Shown here in pieces: positions 34,160-45,673 of a DNA stretch of 64,000 bases (the first letter of the stretch is position 1; the number at the start of each line of letters is the position of its first letter). Source of the stretch: Atkinsonella hypoxylon. Its lineage: Eukaryota > Ascomycota > Sordariomycetes > Hypocreales > Clavicipitaceae. The stretch lies in assembly GCA_000729835.1 (NCBI GenBank), contig JFHB01000009.1:310001-374000 (forward strand), written 5' to 3'. The notes beneath the pieces were generated by a model. That model searched no databases, had not been told where the DNA came from, and worked only from the letters and a program-made list of their open reading frames with translations. Both the position numbers and the translations under genes were made by a program.

Positions 34160-37100
34160 ATGGGATTCCTAGGGGTATACACTGCAGTTTACGATTACGA
34201 GCCACAAGCCGAAGGCGAGTTAGCTATTGCTGAGGGCGACGTACTCTATATTCTGGAGAAGGGCGATGATGATGGGTGGTGGAAAGCCAAGAAAAAAGCT
34301 GGCGCAGAAGATGACGATGAGCCTGTCGGCTTAGTCCCGAACAATTATGTTGAGACGGTATGTTGGTATTGACCAAGTATATGATTCTAGGCTGTGTCTT
34401 TGTGCTAAATATGTGGCTCTAATCGCAGGCTCCAGTTATCGGCCGCGCGCGTGCGATTTACGAGTACACCCGTCAGACTAACGAAGAGCTTTCTTTCCCT
34501 GAAGATGCCACACTGCAGGTTTACGACACGTCAGATCCTGATTGGATCCTCGTAGGACTCGATGACGAGTACGGGTTTGTTCCTGCGAATTACATTGAGG
34601 TGGACGACGTCAATGAAATTCATGAGACATCCTCCACGGCTGCTCCTCCTGCGCTCCCTGTGCGCCCACAATCTGTGACCACTCCCAAGGATTTGCCAGC
34701 GAACCCAGCCTGTTCTTCCTCAACTCCCGCCAGCATCTTAGCAAGTGTCCTGCACGGTAGGACAAGCACGCCTGTGGATAACTCTTCTCCTTCGCCCCCA
34801 TCCCAAACCACGAGATCACGTACGGGCAGAGAGCATTACGGATCTGACGACAATGATGGCCACACGGAGCCTCAGTCTCCGGCGCTACCGAATCGACCTC
34901 GACCTAAAGCTTCGACCAGCAAGATGCCTGAAGAAGCACTAGAACCGCTCAGGAAGGAAAAGGCATTCCGAACACCAGGGGGTTTTCACATGTACAATAT
35001 CAATGAGATGGTCTCTGTCATGGGAAAGCGTAAGAAGATGCCGACAACACTGGGAATCAACCTAGGTACTGGGACTATACTCATTGCACCTGAACGCGCC
35101 GAGGACGAACCTCCACACGAATGGACAGCAGACAAGATGACACACTACTCGAGAGAAGGAAAGCATGTTTTCATGGAGCTCGTTCGTCCCAGTAAAAGCA
35201 TTGATTTTCACGCAGGAGCTAGGGACACTGCCGAGGAAATTGTAGCAGCCCTGGGAGAACTAGCTGGCGCTGTTCGAGCGGAGGGCTTACGGGAGGTTAT
35301 TATGGCCGGATCACAGCGGCGGCAGCGAAAAGGCCACGTCCTATATGACTTTATGGCTCAAGGTGATGACGAAGTGACAGTGGCTGCTGGCGACGAGGTC
35401 GTTGTAATTGATGATACCAAGAGCGAGGAATGGTGGCAAGTCAGGAGGCAAAAAAATGGAAAAGAAGGCGTCGTGCCAAGCAGTTATGTCGAAATCACTG
35501 ATGCCATCACGTCGCCAACCTCCAATGTGTATGGATTAGAGTCATCTGGAGGCACTGTTCAGCAAAACCGGCTTGAGGAAATCAGATTAACAAAGGAGGC
35601 AATAAAGGCAAGCAAAGAACCTCAGCAGGTAGGCTTTGGAGCTTCACATCCTGAAAGGGGTAGCAGTCTGGTGGCTGGAGATCAAAGTAATAATTTGAGG
35701 CAACAGCGAGGCAAGCGCGAGAACGGACGCAGCGACTCAGGAAATCATGCCAAGCCAAAGTCCAGTATGTGACCATTCTTTTGCTTATGTTAACACATGC
35801 AATTACTATTTCATGGCTAACAGGATGAACCAGAACCTGATTCTTCCAAAGTAAGGACGTGGACTGATCGATCTGGGTCATTCAGCGTCGATGCACAATT
35901 CCTCGGACTTAAAGATAGCAAAATTCATTTGCATAAGATGAACGGCGTCAAGATCGCCGTCCCCATCGCAAAAATGTCACGCGACGACTTGGAATATGTT
36001 GAGCGGATGACCGGCATCTCTTTGGACGACGACAAGCCATTAGCAGATGTTAAAAGAGCCAAATCTACCGGGAAACGAGCCAGCGAGGCTGGAGCGTCTG
36101 TCAGCAGGAACGTCAAGCCGGAGTATGATTGGTTCCAATTCTTCTTATCCTGCGATGTGCCCGTCGGTCTTTGCGAAAGATATGCTCAGGCTTTTACCAA
36201 AGATTCCATGGATGAGAGCGTTCTTCCTGACGTTAATGCCACTATTTTACGGACGCTTGGCTTACGAGAAGGGGACATCATAAAGGTTATGCGTACACTA
36301 GACGCCAAATTTTCTCGTGAGCGCAACAATCAGGATTCCGATTCTCAATCAGGTGGACTGTTCTCCGGTCCTGGAGGAGCACTTCGCAATAATACGAGGA
36401 AAGGGCGACCTGCGCCAGCTGTGCAAACAAGTAATGTAGTCGATCCTGCTGCGTTTACAAATCCTGAGGTTGGCTCATCCAACACTAGCGCTCGCAACAA
36501 TGCTGCTTTAGTCACCGGCAGTTCTACTGCGTCTAAAAATCAAAAGAGCGGGTTTGACGACGATGCGTGGGAGGTGGAGCCGGCTAGCAATCCATCCGGC
36601 CAGCATAACGACTCACCAACGAGGACTCATGAGCCACCTGCAACGCGGACAGCCCCCGCTTCGCAAGCAAGCGTCATCCCGGCTTTGACGGGATCTATGA
36701 AAGACCTTTCTCTATTAACAGAACCACTTCAGCCGAGTAGAGTCGATCCTTCGTCGGCCACGACCTCAAATCGTCCAGCTGAGCAACAACAACATCAAAC
36801 CCCCTCACGACAACTAACTGGTGCAACTCCGTCCTTCTTCTCGGCTCTGCCCAGTTCGAATCCTCAACAACCAGCAGGATTTTCTGGGGACTCCATTGGC
36901 TCTGCATCATCTCCCGACGCACTTCCTAGACAGCGGCCCTTACCACCGTCAATATCACCGCCTCAGGGTTCCCTCGTGCCGCCACCTCCTCCCCAGCGAC
37001 CATTGTCCACGCCACAATCAAATCAGTCATCCCTCTTCACTCCATCTTACTTAGCAGGCCAATCGACCGGTACTGTGCAAGGCCAGGTTGCTCCTACTGG

Positions 37101-37680
37101 TCAAAGTCTGAATGATATTGCTCAAGCCAGGTTGCAACAACAGTTTACTGCGCAATATCAACAGCTCAGACCTTCCATGACAGGATACGTGGGAGTGCCA
37201 TCATTCACACCAGGTGTTGCTGGCCAGATGCCGATCTTACATCCAATAATGACCGGAGCATCAAGTCTTAGTCCCTTCATCAACGGTAATCCCTCTAACC
37301 AATTCTCAGCAGTTCAACCTCAGCAGACGGGATATCAGACTCAATTTCCATCCTCATTAGCACCATATCAACAGGGGCTTGTCAATGGTAGCAGCATCAA
37401 TAGCTTTTTGCCTCCCTCTTTAGAACCGCAGAGCACTGGCGTTTTCAATACACCATTGCAGCAATCTAGTGTCGACGGCTTCACACAACCACTACAGCCC
37501 CAGAAGACTGGTCCCCCGCCACCTGTACGTTTCGGCATTTCGCTAGATGCAAAGAAGCTAGTACCTCAACAAACTGGTCGACGAGCAAATTTGTCACAAG
37601 CTAGTAAGTGTCATGCAGGCGCAGATCGTCACAATTCTCTAACAATATTCACAGCTCCCGATAATCCTTTTGGGTTTTAG
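34160..37680 (+). CDS. sla1: actin-patch endocytosis adaptor SLA1
   Basis: Adaptor linking endocytic cargo and clathrin coat to actin assembly at cortical patches. Exons 34160-34357, 34429-35764, 35834-37603 and 37655-37680 give 1109 residues. SH3 domains lie at about 5-66 (YTAVYDYEPQAEGELAIAEG), 70-125 (RAIYEYTRQTNEELSF) and 371-423 (HVLYDFMAQGDDEVTVAAGD). SHD1 follows near 510 (KVRTWTDRSGSFSVDAQFLG), then an SAM-like SHD2 near 580-650 (YDWFQFFLSCDVPVGLCERY). The long Pro/Gln/Ser-rich tail has repeated TG motifs (LRPSMTG, LHPIMTG, VQPQQTG, LEPQSTG, LQPQKTG, LVPQQTG), the LxxQxTG sites phosphorylated by Ark/Prk kinases in yeast. The last 26-base exon encodes the conserved end NPFGF. The intron-2 acceptor was chosen by phase and homology (CCAG 35830-35833). 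Confidence 0.95.
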
Positions 37681-38106
37681 AATACACCATGGTCAAATCT
37701 TCGTGTAAAGCACCTACTTATTTTCTTACTCGTTTTTGATGACCAGATGCCAGACTGTTGGGTAACGATCACGAAGCAAGAAAGCCGGTATGCCTTGACG
37801 TATTTTGTCTCTTAGCTTGCTTGATATGCGATCTATCTCGCGTTGCATTCGGGAATTTGAGACCAAATAGCTGCGAATTCATCCACATGATTTGTATATA
37901 TTTATATGGTCATATACATGATCTAATTGCGCAAGATTACCAGATGGGTCCATTTCCAGCAACATGGTAGCACAAACTCGGTAATACTTTGATCATATCG
38001 ACATGATCACATACTTGGACGGGAGTGATATATTGGGATCTTCTAGCCATCTGCCATCCCGTTAAGTGAAGAGTTTATGGCAGCGGCAGGGCACTAGACC
38101 ATCGTT
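37681..38106. other. convergent intergenic region
   Basis: 3' flanks of sla1 and the TLC gene. No coding or structural signal seen. Confidence 0.5.
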
Positions 38107-39200
38107 TCAGTGATTGTTTTGCTTCTCAAAGCCAACGTTGCAAACTTCTGGTCCCACCTTCCTTCTATGTACTTTAGATCCAGGACCAGAAGCCCCCGTA
38201 GCTAGTGACGATAGATCGACTTTCACCTCCGTTTGCGATCGCTTTTCTGGTTCGAACCGCTTCCGGACCGCTTTGATCATCATAATGAACCAATAAGCGT
38301 TTAATCCGTTCAGGGTGAGATTGCTGGCCAAATAAATGGCACCTAGCCATTGAGGAACAGTCGAGGCTTCACTGCTGAAGCCCATGACGGCAGAGTTAAG
38401 TGATGTAGCGGATGGCGTTTGGTTGATGGTCGCCCAAATGTCACTAAATACTCTTACTGACTGATATGTTCCATATACCAGACGGCAGGAAAAGAACATA
38501 AGTAAAAGAAGAAAGCCATTATACAGCTGCGCTCGTGAGCCTGTCATTTCCAGCTTGTCCATGAACCAATGGATGTTAAGAAATGGCGTAGACAGCTCCC
38601 ACAAGATGAATATGCATCCATAATAATTTACAAACGGTCTCTGTCAGCGAATGTCAGTAAAAGCCACGGTTGTGTAGTTGCATGTTGTAAGACTCTGGTA
38701 CTAGAATGGTGTCATACAAATCCAAGTAGGAACACGAGCAGTGCCGCAATTGCGTGCGCCAGCGTTCCTGGTCCGAAGACGTCTAAGTTGAGGCTGGTGA
38801 CAAGGAGATCCCATACGAAATAGCCAGCAGCGAGACCCTGTATCATGCTAGTTGCTCCAGTATAGCCCCAGATGCGCTCCTCTCGCGTCATAGCAGCTCG
38901 CTCCTTGTCTGTCACCATGACCCAGATTGCAAGTCCATTTATGAGCATACTCTGAATCATCGACACAACGTGAGCATCCCAGTTGAGACGGCGCTTCCTT
39001 GGGAGTGTCGTGTAATATTTTCGCGCGAGGGTACGAGAGACAATGGGCGATATATTGTTGAATATAACCGAGTAGAATAGCGCACTAAGGAGCACCTCGT
39101 GTATATGAAGAGGCAATGTTGGTAGGCCGAGTTGATCGCACCATGGTTGGGTTAGCTTTATTAGCCACGAAGGTGGCTCAACGAAGAAAGGGTCCTTCAT
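38107..39200 (-). CDS. TLC-domain membrane protein (TMEM56/YPR114W-like)
   Basis: Multi-pass membrane protein of the TRAM/LAG1/CLN8 (TLC) superfamily, probably in the ER. Exons 39200-38718 and 38640-38107 give 338 residues. Membrane segments are visible at about 35-55 (HEVLLSALFYSVIFNNISPI), 85-105 (SMLINGLAIWVMV), 125-145 (MIQGLAAGYFVWDLLVTSLN), 150-163, the FVNYYGCIFILWELSTPFLN segment, and two C-terminal helices. The WELSTPFLNIHWF motif is characteristic of this TLC branch. Unlike ceramide synthases, I do not see the HH Lag1p motif, so lipid-synthase activity should not be assumed. The C-terminal tail is polar and Lys-rich. The molecular role of the yeast relative is poorly defined. Confidence 0.88.
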
Positions 39201-40320
39201 GGTTTCGAGCCGCGTTGCGGTGTCTTTTCATTCCTGTGCGTCCACAGTGCTTTGTGCTTGACGGGCTGCTGTGAAGGGTCGTATCTGTGGGTGAAGCCTC
39301 GGCTTGCTGTATTCCGCTACGGAGTTGGACCAGCCCGCGAATGTTGCTGCTGTAGTATAGTCCAAGTCACTGTCCTGTATGAGGGATGTAACCAATGCGT
39401 GCGGAAGTGAGTGGGAGTAGTCTTGATATAGTCGTTACTCGCTCTGGCCTGTGGCGAGGGTTGACGGTCTCATTACTGTTCTGGTACGTTGCACGCAGGG
39501 AGCACACGTTGGAGAATTGTTGGGGTTGGAGCACGTGAGGGGGTCTTCGGGTTATAGCATGTGCTTCGAAGGCACGCCATGAACGTAAATGGGAGCCTCT
39601 TGCCGTAGGATTGAATGATTATGGTTGTATCTTATTGCCCCAATGCATGCGCTGTACCATTCCGCTGGCCAGAGAATTGCTGTCAGCTCTTCCACTGAGT
39701 ACTTACCTGCCTAGGTAGGTGAGGCAAATGACATTATAGATGCAGAGCCTACCCTATGTCGCGAGCTAGGAAGCGCAACAGCAGCTTCCAGTGCTTCCAG
39801 TACATGGCCGACCCCACGAGTATGATCCCCAAACGTCGTGTCGCAGGGACCTTCGTTCGGGCCTACACTGCTGTTCCCTAGTCATGCCCAGACGAAGTCA
39901 GACAGGTGCGTGTAATAACCACGGTGAGGTTGAAGCAAAATGTCACTGCCAGTGCAGGGGAAGTCCTGGAAGGTCAGCTATGTGTGCCAGGCAGACCCAC
40001 CCGCCAGGTCAAGCTTTGTTCATTCCCAACCCTCTGGCGTGATTAGAAGTTGACATCACCACACCATTTTCCCGGTCATGACATGATACGCTGAGATCCG
40101 AGCTTCCAATAACAAGATCCGAAAGACCGCCGCGGACACACTCTCCCGTCCGACAACCAAAAGCACACATAGTTAAATTACAGGACGTTGCGTTCGACCG
40201 GCGGAAACAACTGGACTAGCTTCGTGACGTTGGCAAAAAGAGAGCGACAGGACGGCCAATAATCGACAAGGGCCGACAACAAAAAGCTGCCATAAACCAT
40301 CTCAGCCTCGCTGCATCATC
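39201..40320. other. intergenic, divergent promoters
   Basis: Shared upstream region of the TLC gene (minus) and cog8 (plus). A CCTAGGTAGGT repeat lies at about 39706-39722. The open frame 39791-40042 lacks any motif and is not called. Confidence 0.5.
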
Positions 40321-41553
40321 ATGGCCCAGGTGCTAAGCGAGCAACTTATAGGGCCAGGTCGTGCAACAGATGAGACGATTATGTCATACATAGAACAACT
40401 TGCCCAACTTAAGGTTGACGATATTCAAAATGTCGAGCCCCAGAACATATCACGAGCGTCTCATTCGTTGCTTCTATCTATACAAGACTTGTCCAAAAAG
40501 TCCCACAAGTGTATGGTAGAATCAGCAGTCAGACATTCGTCGTTGTGCCAAACTCTACCAAGTTTAGCAAGGAGAGCGAATGATCTCAGACAAATAGTGC
40601 CTCGACTCGACCAGGAAGCCGAGCTTTTCTCAAAGGAATTAAACAAAAACAAGGACAAAAACCTCACAGGGAACCGAAAGCAAGCACTGCGCTTATTGCA
40701 TAACTCAGAGCGGCTCGTCGATGTCATGGAAATCCCGCCACTTTTAATTTCAGCCATCAGTTCCAGCCCCGTGAACTACTCATCAACACTTGACCTGTAC
40801 GCGCACGTGCAACGTTTAGCGTCATTGCATCCATCATCATCCCTCGTCTCATCGGTCAAGAAAGAAGCCGAGGCCGCAATTCGACAGATGGCGGTTGACC
40901 TCATATTCGCCTTGAAAGTGCCGAACCTGAAGCTAGCTACCGGTTTACGAACTGTGGGATGGCTGAAGCGCATTGTTCCAGACCTGATATCCCAAGTGTC
41001 TACCGAGGAAGCATTATCCGCGGCTTTTCTAGTCTGCCGTCTCAGCACGCTTGTTCTGACACTCGACGCACTGAACCCCCTCAAGGAACTGGCTGACCAG
41101 GAGTCACAGCGCAACGTCGAATCGGCCCGGGGCTGGGCGGGAGGACAACATACGGAAAGGTACTTGAAGCGCTTCACAGAGGTCTTTCGTGAGCACAGTT
41201 TTGGCATCGTTTCAATGGCGAAGAGCGTTGATGCAAGCTTCCCTCATCCAAGCAGGCTACAAGCTGATTCAATGCCTCCTCTGCCCCCGGTTCTCGCCAG
41301 CTTTCCACTGCACCTCATAGGACTTTTAACGAACACACTACAGGTGTACTTACCCAATCTGAAAGACAAGGCTGCCAGGGAGAGCATTTTGACGCAGGTT
41401 CTTTACTGTGCAGGAAGTCTGAGCCGACTGGGCGCCGATTTCAGCATGTTTTTATCCTCTATTGGAACAACTGAATGGATAGAACTGGTCAAAAAACATC
41501 GACTTTTGGCTTGTCGGCTTGAATCTGTGATTGGGGATTATCGGGGGAGGTGA
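40321..41553 (+). CDS. cog8: conserved oligomeric Golgi complex subunit 8 (Dor1 family)
   Basis: Subunit of the COG tethering complex for retrograde traffic within the Golgi. Intronless, 410 residues. The Dor1-type sequence starts near residue 19 (ETIMSYIEQLAQLKVDDIQN) and includes the helical region SLLLSIQDLSKKSHKCMVES, followed by LARRANDLRQIVPRLDQEAE and LLHNSERLVDVMEIPPLLIS. The segment EAAIRQMAVDLIFALKVPNL near residue 180 and ARGWAGGQHTERYLKRFTEV near residue 270 are also typical. Fungal Cog8 proteins vary at the C-terminus; this one ends soon after a Leu-rich segment. The ATG is preceded by a 40-base leader without upstream ATG in frame. Confidence 0.92.
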   Translation: MAQVLSEQLIGPGRATDETIMSYIEQLAQLKVDDIQNVEPQNISRASHSLLLSIQDLSKKSHKCMVESAVRHSSLCQTLPSLARRANDLRQIVPRLDQEAELFSKELNKNKDKNLTGNRKQALRLLHNSERLVDVMEIPPLLISAISSSPVNYSSTLDLYAHVQRLASLHPSSSLVSSVKKEAEAAIRQMAVDLIFALKVPNLKLATGLRTVGWLKRIVPDLISQVSTEEALSAAFLVCRLSTLVLTLDALNPLKELADQESQRNVESARGWAGGQHTERYLKRFTEVFREHSFGIVSMAKSVDASFPHPSRLQADSMPPLPPVLASFPLHLIGLLTNTLQVYLPNLKDKAARESILTQVLYCAGSLSRLGADFSMFLSSIGTTEWIELVKKHRLLACRLESVIGDYRGR

Positions 41554-41811
41554 CCGTGCTACTTACTGTAAGCGTACTGATAGACGGGCGCGTCTGTTAG
41601 TGGATCGTCGCTCCGTTTTGTGGATCCTGACAAAAAGTACCCGGGGATGGTGCCGGCAAACCATCATTCGCGATAGAAAACATTGATGCGACCAGAGTAA
41701 AGAAATAATTTGTATGCGTACTTCCGCCTTGGTCTATCTAAATGAAAATAAAGCTCACTGTGTAATGAAAGAAACCACGCGCATGCGCGCACAGTCAGGT
41801 AAGCAAATATA

Positions 41812-42747
41812 ATGCGTCACCAGCTTGTGTATCTAAGCTCACCAACATCACGGTTATTAGCGCGTCATTTCATGTCTGGACTTGGCTCAGGAGTTGCGTC
41901 TGCCATAATCCTTCAGCCACTGGACCTGCTCAAAACACGTGTTCAGCAATCCGGTAGCTCATCATTGTCTGCGTGCTGGAGAGAGATACTTAAGTCTCAA
42001 CACATCACTCGAAGCCTGTGGCGTGGAACGGTGCCATCAGCTTTGCGTACCGGTTTTGGTTCAGCAATATATTTCACTTCTCTCAATAGCATTCGCCAAT
42101 TTATGGGAAGTCAGGAACCACCACTCATCCGAAACGCATCATCCGCACTTCCAACCTTAACCAACTGGCAGAATTTAGCCTCAGGTGCAGCAGCTCGGAC
42201 CTTTGCTGGGCTATTCCTTATGCCTCTGACAGTCATCAAGGTCCGTTTTGAGTCAAGCCTGTATTCTTACTCGTCTGTGGCCTCGGCTGCGGCGGATATT
42301 CGGCGGAGACATGGGTTCCGTGGCTTCTTTTCAGCATTCGGAGCGACAGCTATTCGGGATGCGCCTTATGCAGGAATGTATGTGTTGTTCTATGAAACGC
42401 TCAAGACCAAATTAGGGTCAATAGCTGCAGCGCCTTGGGCTCCTACCAACATCGAGATACCGCAAATGACACCGTCTGTGGCAGGGGTTGTGAATTTTGC
42501 ATCTGGCATACTTGCTGGCGGGGCCTGCTCGGCAATATCAAACCCTTTCGATTCCGTCAAAACGCGCATACAATTGCAACCTCACAAATATCGAAACGTG
42601 GCGCAAGCCGGATGTAGAATGATCGTTGAAGATGGCTTCCGATCCTTATGGGATGGCTTAGCACTGAGAATGAGTCGCAAGGCCCTCAGCTCAGCGTTAG
42701 CATGGATGATTTATGAAGAACTTATCCGCCGGCTTAGTACAGCCTGA
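41812..42747 (+). CDS. hem25: mitochondrial glycine carrier HEM25 (SLC25A38 family)
   Basis: Inner-membrane carrier that imports glycine for the first step of haem synthesis. Intronless, 311 residues, with three mitochondrial-carrier repeats. The signature motifs are PLDLLKTRV (first), PLTVIKVRF (second) and PFDSVKTRI (third). The second motif with neutral T in place of D/E and the neighbouring RFESSLYSY match SLC25A38/Hem25 rather than other carriers; the third repeat has GGACSAISNPFDSVKTRIQL. Six hydrophobic segments are spaced as expected. The first 15 residues before the first repeat are short and not a strong presequence, normal for carriers. It follows cog8 by 258 bases in the same direction; the two genes have unrelated functions. 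Confidence 0.92.
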   Translation: MRHQLVYLSSPTSRLLARHFMSGLGSGVASAIILQPLDLLKTRVQQSGSSSLSACWREILKSQHITRSLWRGTVPSALRTGFGSAIYFTSLNSIRQFMGSQEPPLIRNASSALPTLTNWQNLASGAAARTFAGLFLMPLTVIKVRFESSLYSYSSVASAAADIRRRHGFRGFFSAFGATAIRDAPYAGMYVLFYETLKTKLGSIAAAPWAPTNIEIPQMTPSVAGVVNFASGILAGGACSAISNPFDSVKTRIQLQPHKYRNVAQAGCRMIVEDGFRSLWDGLALRMSRKALSSALAWMIYEELIRRLSTA

Positions 42748-42897
42748 CTATTTCGGTATTGTGTTTGTAGTCTACTTTTATGCCGTCACTATACCATTTT
42801 CTCGTCAAACAAACAACCGATCTTTTAGAGCACAGTGATTTTTCCCTCTTCAAGATTCCAAAGTGGCGGACGAGACGAGAATAATTTACTGTGAAAC

Positions 42898-44141
42898 TTA
42901 CGCAGATTTGACACCTGCAAGATACATGAGAAGACCACCAGGAGATTTGCTCCTCTTGCGATCGCGCTTCTTCCGAACCCACTCAAATTGGGGCTCTAGA
43001 TGACTTCGTCGTTTCTCTTCAACCAGAAATGCACCGCTGCGCTTCTCCCGAACGAATTTTGTATGCCTCCAAAATTGATCCTGCTCCCACTCTGGTATCC
43101 AGCGCTTGATAAGGACGTATTCAGGGTCCTATACAACGTCAGATGTGTGCAAGCAGAATAGGTGGAAGGTGTATAAACCAGAGGGAATCACATCGTTTCG
43201 CTCTATGGGAGATAAGAGCAGTCACTCACAGTGTCAATATCGAAGTCAATATGGAACGTCTTAAGCGTTTCGATCGATAGATGCTTTCGAGCCATCCTGG
43301 TATACGTCGGGCGTTGGTCAGGCTCCTTCGCTTGGGGAATTTGCTTCTTCTCAAGTATTGCTGTAATTGCCTTTTCGTCCAACCCAGATTTAAGCAGATC
43401 CTCTTGCATCCTCCGCTTATATTCCATCTCTTGCTGTTCCTTCTGTAGCTTTTCTTTGGCTAATCGGTCAGCCTCCTCCCTCTTGTATTTCTCAACTGCT
43501 TCCTCGGCTTCCTTCTCTCGACGTTTCTTTTCCTCAAGAGCCTGCTCCTCTTCTCTGAGTCGTTTGAGTTCCAACTCTCTCTCAATGCGCTTTTCCTCGT
43601 CAGCACGTGCTTCGCGCTTCCTGATCTCATTAAGCTCTCGCTTAGCGCGTTGCAGCTCAGCCTCATCTTTGGCTTCCTTCGTGATACGTCGCTCTTCTCT
43701 GTCCCGCGAGTTCTCGAGTCGAAGCTGCTCAAGTTCTCGGCGCGCAAGTTCGGCCTCCCATTCCTCTCGCGTCAATCGACACCTAGATCGGGATCGAGAT
43801 CTAGATATAGAACCAGAACTTCGGCGTCGACGAAAGATTTGTCGATAACGGCGATAGTCCACATCATCATCAGACGAGTACTCGTTATAAAAACGATTGT
43901 TGATGATTACTGGCTGTGCAGGAGCAGGACTTGGCGGGCTAACCCGTCGGTCGCGAGACCTGTCACGAGACCTGTCACGGGAACAAGGGCGCGTAATTAC
44001 AGTAGTGCGATGTTCGCAACTAGGACCAGCAGGCGCACAGTGGTAGTTCCTCGGTCTCTCGACGTATCGAAGGGGCCTTGGAGAATGCTCATGGTGGCGT
44101 ATGCGCACGTGGACATCCTCGTCGTCAGAGTAGTAGTCCAT
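42898..44141 (-). CDS. RS-rich coiled-coil protein, conserved in fungi, unknown function
   Basis: Exons 44141-43230 and 43128-42898 give 380 residues. The N-terminus is Asp-rich (MDYYSDDEDVHVRI) and followed by Arg/Ser repeats (RDRSRDRSRDRR and SISRSRSRSRCR). A long charged coiled coil of about 110 residues comes next, dense in Glu, Lys and Arg. The C-terminal exon reads DPEYVLIKRWIPEWEQDQFW, then HTKFVREKR, EPQFEWVRKKRDRK and ends SPGGLLMYLAGVKSA. I recall the same C-terminal block (YIIIKRWVPEWEQ, then LLMYLAG) in uncharacterised ascomycete proteins. The RS-like repeats suggest a nuclear or RNA-related location, but this is inference. The long complementary open frame on the plus strand is a by-product of the biased codons. 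Confidence 0.85.
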
Positions 44142-44821
44142 GGTATCAATGGTGTAAATGGTGCTAAGTGGGTTTGTCTTGGCAACGGAAACCTTAACGA
44201 AGAAGTAGGAAAGATAGAAGATGTTCCTCCTTTCCGCTGCTATTTATCCATGCACGTTAGACGGGCAAGGGCTGAGCTCAATGAGTCAAATGGCTTATAA
44301 TATCTCACTCGTAGGATTAGTTGGTTGGCTAGAGCGGGGTTGCCTCACCACCATCTCTTGACGCCGAGACGGATCCAACACAGTACCTTAGCCTTCTACA
44401 CCCCTGGCTCAGGCGCGATACCTTGCGCACCTTTGATTGCCAAGGGAGTCATGGGATGTGTGAAGTACTTCTCAAGCTCCTGGTACTTTTATTATAGTGA
44501 GAGTATATGGTTCTCAAATGAGTCACTCGTTTTCTGCGGAGAATAGCCGCAAGATATTGAAGTCCTGTGCTTGCCAGAAAGATAGATATATCAAGACAAA
44601 AAAAAAGTTCAGTGTATACAATACAACAATACAACAATACAACCCCTGAAAGTGGTAAAATTAGATTTAGACTTTGATTTAGCTTGTTTGATAATTAGTT
44701 AAAATACCGTGCACGATGTCTTAGAATAACCCTTTAAGGTGCCTCTCGATTGGCTGAAATTGTCCCTAGAAAGTAGTAGATTTGTGATCATTCAGGGGTT
44801 GGACTGTACTCCCCTATCGGA

Positions 44822-44880
44822 TCTCGGCGTTAAAGAGATGTAGGACCTCTCGCAGTAGCCCGGGCGCTTCAGCACGTTCG
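44822..44880 (+). repeat. diverged direct repeat, copy 1
   Basis: Begins TCTCGGCGTTAAAGAGATGT and continues with CGCAGTAGCCCGGGCGCTTC. It is matched by the copy at 45016 with most differences being transitions. Confidence 0.7.
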
Positions 44881-45015
44881 GTGTTGGGTCTTGATAAACC
44901 GTACGTACAGTACAGCTGTGTGATTTCAGCTAACAGCACGGTGGGGACAGTTAAAGCCAGCCGTAACACAATCTACGGAGTACATGAGTCCTAAGTCGTC
45001 AGTTACCCTGGTCGG

Positions 45016-45071
45016 TCTCGGCGTTAAAGATATGTGGGGCCATTCGCAGTAGCTTGGGCGCTTATGTTCGG
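45016..45071 (+). repeat. diverged direct repeat, copy 2
   Basis: Begins TCTCGGCGTTAAAGATATGT and continues with CGCAGTAGCTTGGGCGCTTA. It lies 194 bases downstream of copy 1 in the same orientation. Confidence 0.7.
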
Positions 45072-45147
45072 GTTGTGCTTTATTTATATTTGTAAGAGAT
45101 ATCGTATTAAGCAATGATTGTGAGGTACCTAAGTGGCTACTCGTTTC

Positions 45148-45673
45148 TCAGCGCGTACGCAGCATCTGTTCAATATGTTCGCGACTGTTCTTGTGAGTGG
45201 TTTCGAGATACAAGAGATGTTGATTCAATCTTTCGACATCCGAATCGAGATCCTTTGTTTGCTCCTCCAGCTTCTGACGCAAGGATAGTAGAGAAAGAGA
45301 CAAGAACCTAAACCATGGTATACCCGTTAGAACATAGTGTGATACGAACTGAGATAATGTACGGATACATAAGGAGGGAGCGAGCTCGCTGACGCTAGGG
45401 CCTGATGTCATACATTTTGCCTACTCCTTCATAGACCATAGCATCGTGAGGCAAGTTGCCAAGCTCGCTGAGCGTTAATTGGATCAAACGTTGTTCGCGC
45501 TGCTTCGCTGCAATCTGAGATCTGGCAAGACCAATCTGCTGCTGTGCTGCCGTAGCTTGCGTCTCGATCTCCCGCGCAAGCTACCCGCCGGTCAGCTAGT
45601 AGTACTCACAACCGGACATCCTTACGCGTGCGTATATACATACCTTGTGCAGGGCTTCATTTGAGATGGACAT
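45148..45673 (-). CDS. pfd1: prefoldin subunit 1
   Basis: Beta-type subunit of the hexameric prefoldin chaperone, which delivers nascent actin and tubulin to CCT. Exons 45673-45644 (30 bases, MSISNEALHK), 45580-45414 and 45307-45148 give 118 residues, the normal size. Two coiled-coil arms flank a central hairpin: first arm EIETQATAAQQQIGLARSQI with AAKQREQRLIQLTLSEL; hairpin with MVYEGVGKMF; second arm LRQKLEEQTKDLDSDVERLN followed by YLETTHKNSREHIEQMLR. The VYEGVGKMF motif is diagnostic for Pfd1, and the codon ATG for its Met is split by intron 2. No long open frame exists because all three exons are short. Confidence 0.92.

Larger units (their letters stand above)
44142..45147. other. intergenic with short duplication and microsatellite
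   Basis: An (ACAAT/ACA)n microsatellite lies at about 44619-44643. Two diverged copies of a ~57-base sequence lie at 44822-44880 and 45016-45071. No gene is supported. Confidence 0.5.

Noticed and set aside
43231..43848. 205-residue Ser/Arg-rich plus-strand open frame
   Set aside because: Exactly antisense to the coiled-coil gene; its Ser/Leu richness is the complement of Glu/Arg codons.
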